Positions 61,407 through 64,000 of a DNA stretch of 64,000 bases are shown here, one piece after another. Source of the stretch: Myoxocephalus aenaeus (Eukaryota; Chordata; Actinopteri; Perciformes; Cottidae); the NCBI GenBank assembly GCA_038501785.1, contig JBAMJR010000151.1, positions 6,350,001 to 6,414,000 on the forward strand, given 5' to 3'. A model generated the notes under the pieces. That model saw only the letters and a program-made list of their open reading frames with translations. It searched no databases and was not told the origin of the DNA. The position numbers were made by a program, and so were the translations under genes. Each line of letters begins with the position of its first letter. Position 1 is the stretch's first letter.

Positions 61407-63862
61407 CCCAAATGCTAACAAGCTGAGTGGTGAGAAACCTTTGTGCTGACATCTTATGCGTAAAAATCTCTTTTTACAGAATATTAACTTTGGTTTTCTG
61501 CTCCATTAAACAAAATATGAGCACTGATGTCTCTGCCATACTGAGGATTACTTTTCTCTCTGAGGTCAGGACTGATTTACTGTCTGTGTTGACATGATGC
61601 TAGCCATGCATTGGTTAAGTGAGACTCACTTAAGCCCACTGCATTAACCACACAACCAAGCCGTCAACTTGTCTAGCCTTTAGTGATGAAATCAAACATG
61701 AAAAGAAGAGAAGTAAGCTAAAAACTGAATTTATGCGGAATTAAGCAACAGATTCTCGAGAGATTGAGACTGTTTTCCAGTCTGCAGGGAATGCTTTCTG
61801 CATGTGAGTGACATTTATTCCATCCCCCCTCCCCGTCATCTACTGATAGCTGTTACTATGACTAATTGGACTATAGATAGGTGATTGGTCAGCCTTATTA
61901 CTGGTTGTTGTGATGTGCATTACATTCAGGGTTTCATTTTACAGATTTGCCTGTGTGGATTGTCACATGGATCCTCTCCCACAGCATGACTGTCAGTCAA
62001 CCTGTTGAGGCGGGGAGACAAGCAGGGATCCAGGAGAGTTGCCACTATAGCCCAGTCAGCTGCTTTGTAATTCGATAGCACCTGTGAGAGACGAGGTGAT
62101 CCTGCATAGAGCTGTGGCTGCTTTTCTCTGCAAGCGAGGGAGAGAGAAAGAGAGAGAGAGCGAGAAAGATAGACAGAGAGAGCAATAGTGGAAGATTTCA
62201 GTTCCATTAATATTTCAAGAACACCGTGACAAGCTTCCTTTGTGCGTATGATTAGGATAGGGCGGTAGAGCTAGACCATGACCATATTGTGGAACCCAAC
62301 AACGGCTACTTTAGACAGTTCGGTCAGCTGTTCAATCAGCCTAATAGTATTGCCACATACTGTCAAACATCCTCTGTATTTTCACACCTGCATCTACTCT
62401 ACTAGCATCGCAGTGACTTGTAGAACTTAATAAGCGTTCTGTCTAAAAAAAACAAATGTGTAGAAACATTTTTCCCCTACAACTTGCTGCCACTGTTGAG
62501 TTTTGTTTGTTCATGGCTTTAAATAAAGTCTATTATTAGTGCACCATGACCCTTCATGAAATCTGTAGGAATAAAGATTCTTGAAAATGTTAGTGATATC
62601 GAAAATGCAATATATTCTTACATGGTAAGATAATGCATTTGAAACACAGTCTAATTTGTGAATAATTGTTATGATTATCAATGGTTTTGTTCTTATTGGT
62701 TGTGGGGAACATGTGTTGTCCTTTGCTTGGGACTACAGATGGGATGGTTTGTCCTTAGGCAAATTCAGTCAACACTCATCATGCACAATATACACAAGAT
62801 TATATTTAAAAAAAAATTAAATGCAACAATCGAACAGCTGTGGACACAATATTTCCTGAAAGAACCACGAAGCCAGAATTTCTGCCATTTGTTGCTTTAG
62901 AAACAGCCTATGTCCTAATGCATTCAGTCATGCAGGCTCCCTCCAGGCCAATCATTAACCATTTCAACCTCAGTTAGACCAAGATTCTATCCTGCCATAT
63001 GTGACGATGCATAATTTAGCTGTCAAATGTTTTCAACCAAACGTTTGCCATGCTTGCCCTCATTCACCACCCCCAGAGGGAATTGTTTGTTGTTATAGCA
63101 GTGCATTTGGTTCTACTGTAGTGTGAAGACAGCTTACTTTGGTTTGTTTACTCCAAACATTTCAAGTTATTAATTTCCGTTGGGATGAATCTTGACCAAG
63201 ATTATGAATTCAATAACAGCTAATCGCTCTTTAGGTCAAGGAGGCAAAACCAATGATAAGCCACAAGAGAAGATACTGTACTTGTTTTAGATGAGCAAGG
63301 TTTATGAATAATTGTTTTCTGTTGATAAATTGCCAGACAATAAATCCCACATAAAATAGTTTGGCCGGGTGCCACTACCAGTGTTGAAAGTGTAAATCTA
63401 AGAGCAAACTGCAATGTGTTGTCACGGACAGAGCGAGAGAAGCACACATACAGCATTCGCTTGTCATGAGCAGCGGTTTGTGGAGAGAAAACATGTGGCT
63501 CAATGAGTTTTTGTGTGGGAGGGAAGAGAGAGCAAGTGAGCTTGATTGAGTTTGATTATAGAGTATATATGATATTAAACAAAAAAAAACTTTACACCAT
63601 TCTGTATTCAGCTATATACTTATCACACCACTCTTTGGTGTAGTGGCAGTTAATCGTTTTAATACTTCAATATTTTTATGGTAATTAACACAGACATTTC
63701 AACATATTTCCTCTGTATTGAGCTTACCTCCCTTATCTTTTACAGAAAACGTTATGCTCCAAAATAATTTTACAATGCATTTTTTTTGAATAATTTTACA
63801 CAACCTGCTTTTAGGTCCTTTTTATAGAGTAGACAATGTCACAAAATGATACAAATGGTCTG

Positions 63863-63964
<102 letters not shown>

Positions 63965-64000
63965 CTGTATAATTGTGACTTGAGCTCTACAATAGGATCT

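Overview
The window reads as nuclear DNA of a teleost (ray-finned) fish. Two vertebrate orthologues are recognisable. One is a single-exon mitochondrial DEAD-box helicase gene (ddx28, minus strand, 31673-33379). The other is the 5' part of nfatc3 (plus strand), with coding exons at 38966-39056, 54864-56046 and 61139-61301. The three nfatc3 exons join in frame (phases 1, 2 and 0) into 479 residues and stop just inside the Rel-homology DNA-binding region; the gene runs off the right edge. Long (CA)n/(TG)n and (TA)n arrays, tRNA-derived SINEs and many hAT-type elements with 8-bp (or near 8-bp) target duplications fit a fish genome.

Layout. 1-28 kb: no protein-coding gene supported. It holds a nested pair of hAT transposons (4323-6664; the inner one keeps a 221-residue BED-finger/transposase N-terminus), minus-strand SINEs (6855-7036, 9849-10075), a foldback element with a (TA)n core (13744-13976), a repeat-derived patch (14096-15494) and a 728-bp hAT-like MITE (18147-18874). 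28.1-29.2 kb: a CpG-rich stretch with a good minus-strand splice donor at 28979/28978, probably the promoter and first exon of an unidentified leftward gene. 31.0-33.6 kb: ddx28. 33.6-38.4 kb: intergenic, with a short MITE and an unusual AT-rich array (34350-34690). 38.4-39.1 kb: nfatc3 promoter/5' UTR with a perfect CRE (TGACGTCA) and a 42-codon upstream ORF. 39.1-64 kb: nfatc3 introns 1 to 3, with SINEs, a LINE-like tail upstream of the gene, a 449-bp hAT element containing a tRNA-like segment, and several long CA/TG arrays.

Function. The two genes are neighbours but not functionally linked as far as can be seen. DDX28 acts in mitochondrial ribosome/RNA granule biology. NFATC3 is a calcineurin-activated transcription factor, and its docking motifs (PSIQIT, LSVP), serine-rich region, SP repeats and KRR nuclear-localisation motif are all in exon 2. 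The observations I rate highest are a possible 39-nt in-frame cassette (or alternative first) exon in nfatc3 intron 1, a 69-nt (GT)n array directly upstream of the exon-3 acceptor together with a near-perfect hairpin just downstream of its donor, the upstream ORF, the palindromic (TA)n element, and the unassigned CpG-rich first-exon candidate. I found no exotic or clearly undescribed biological system.
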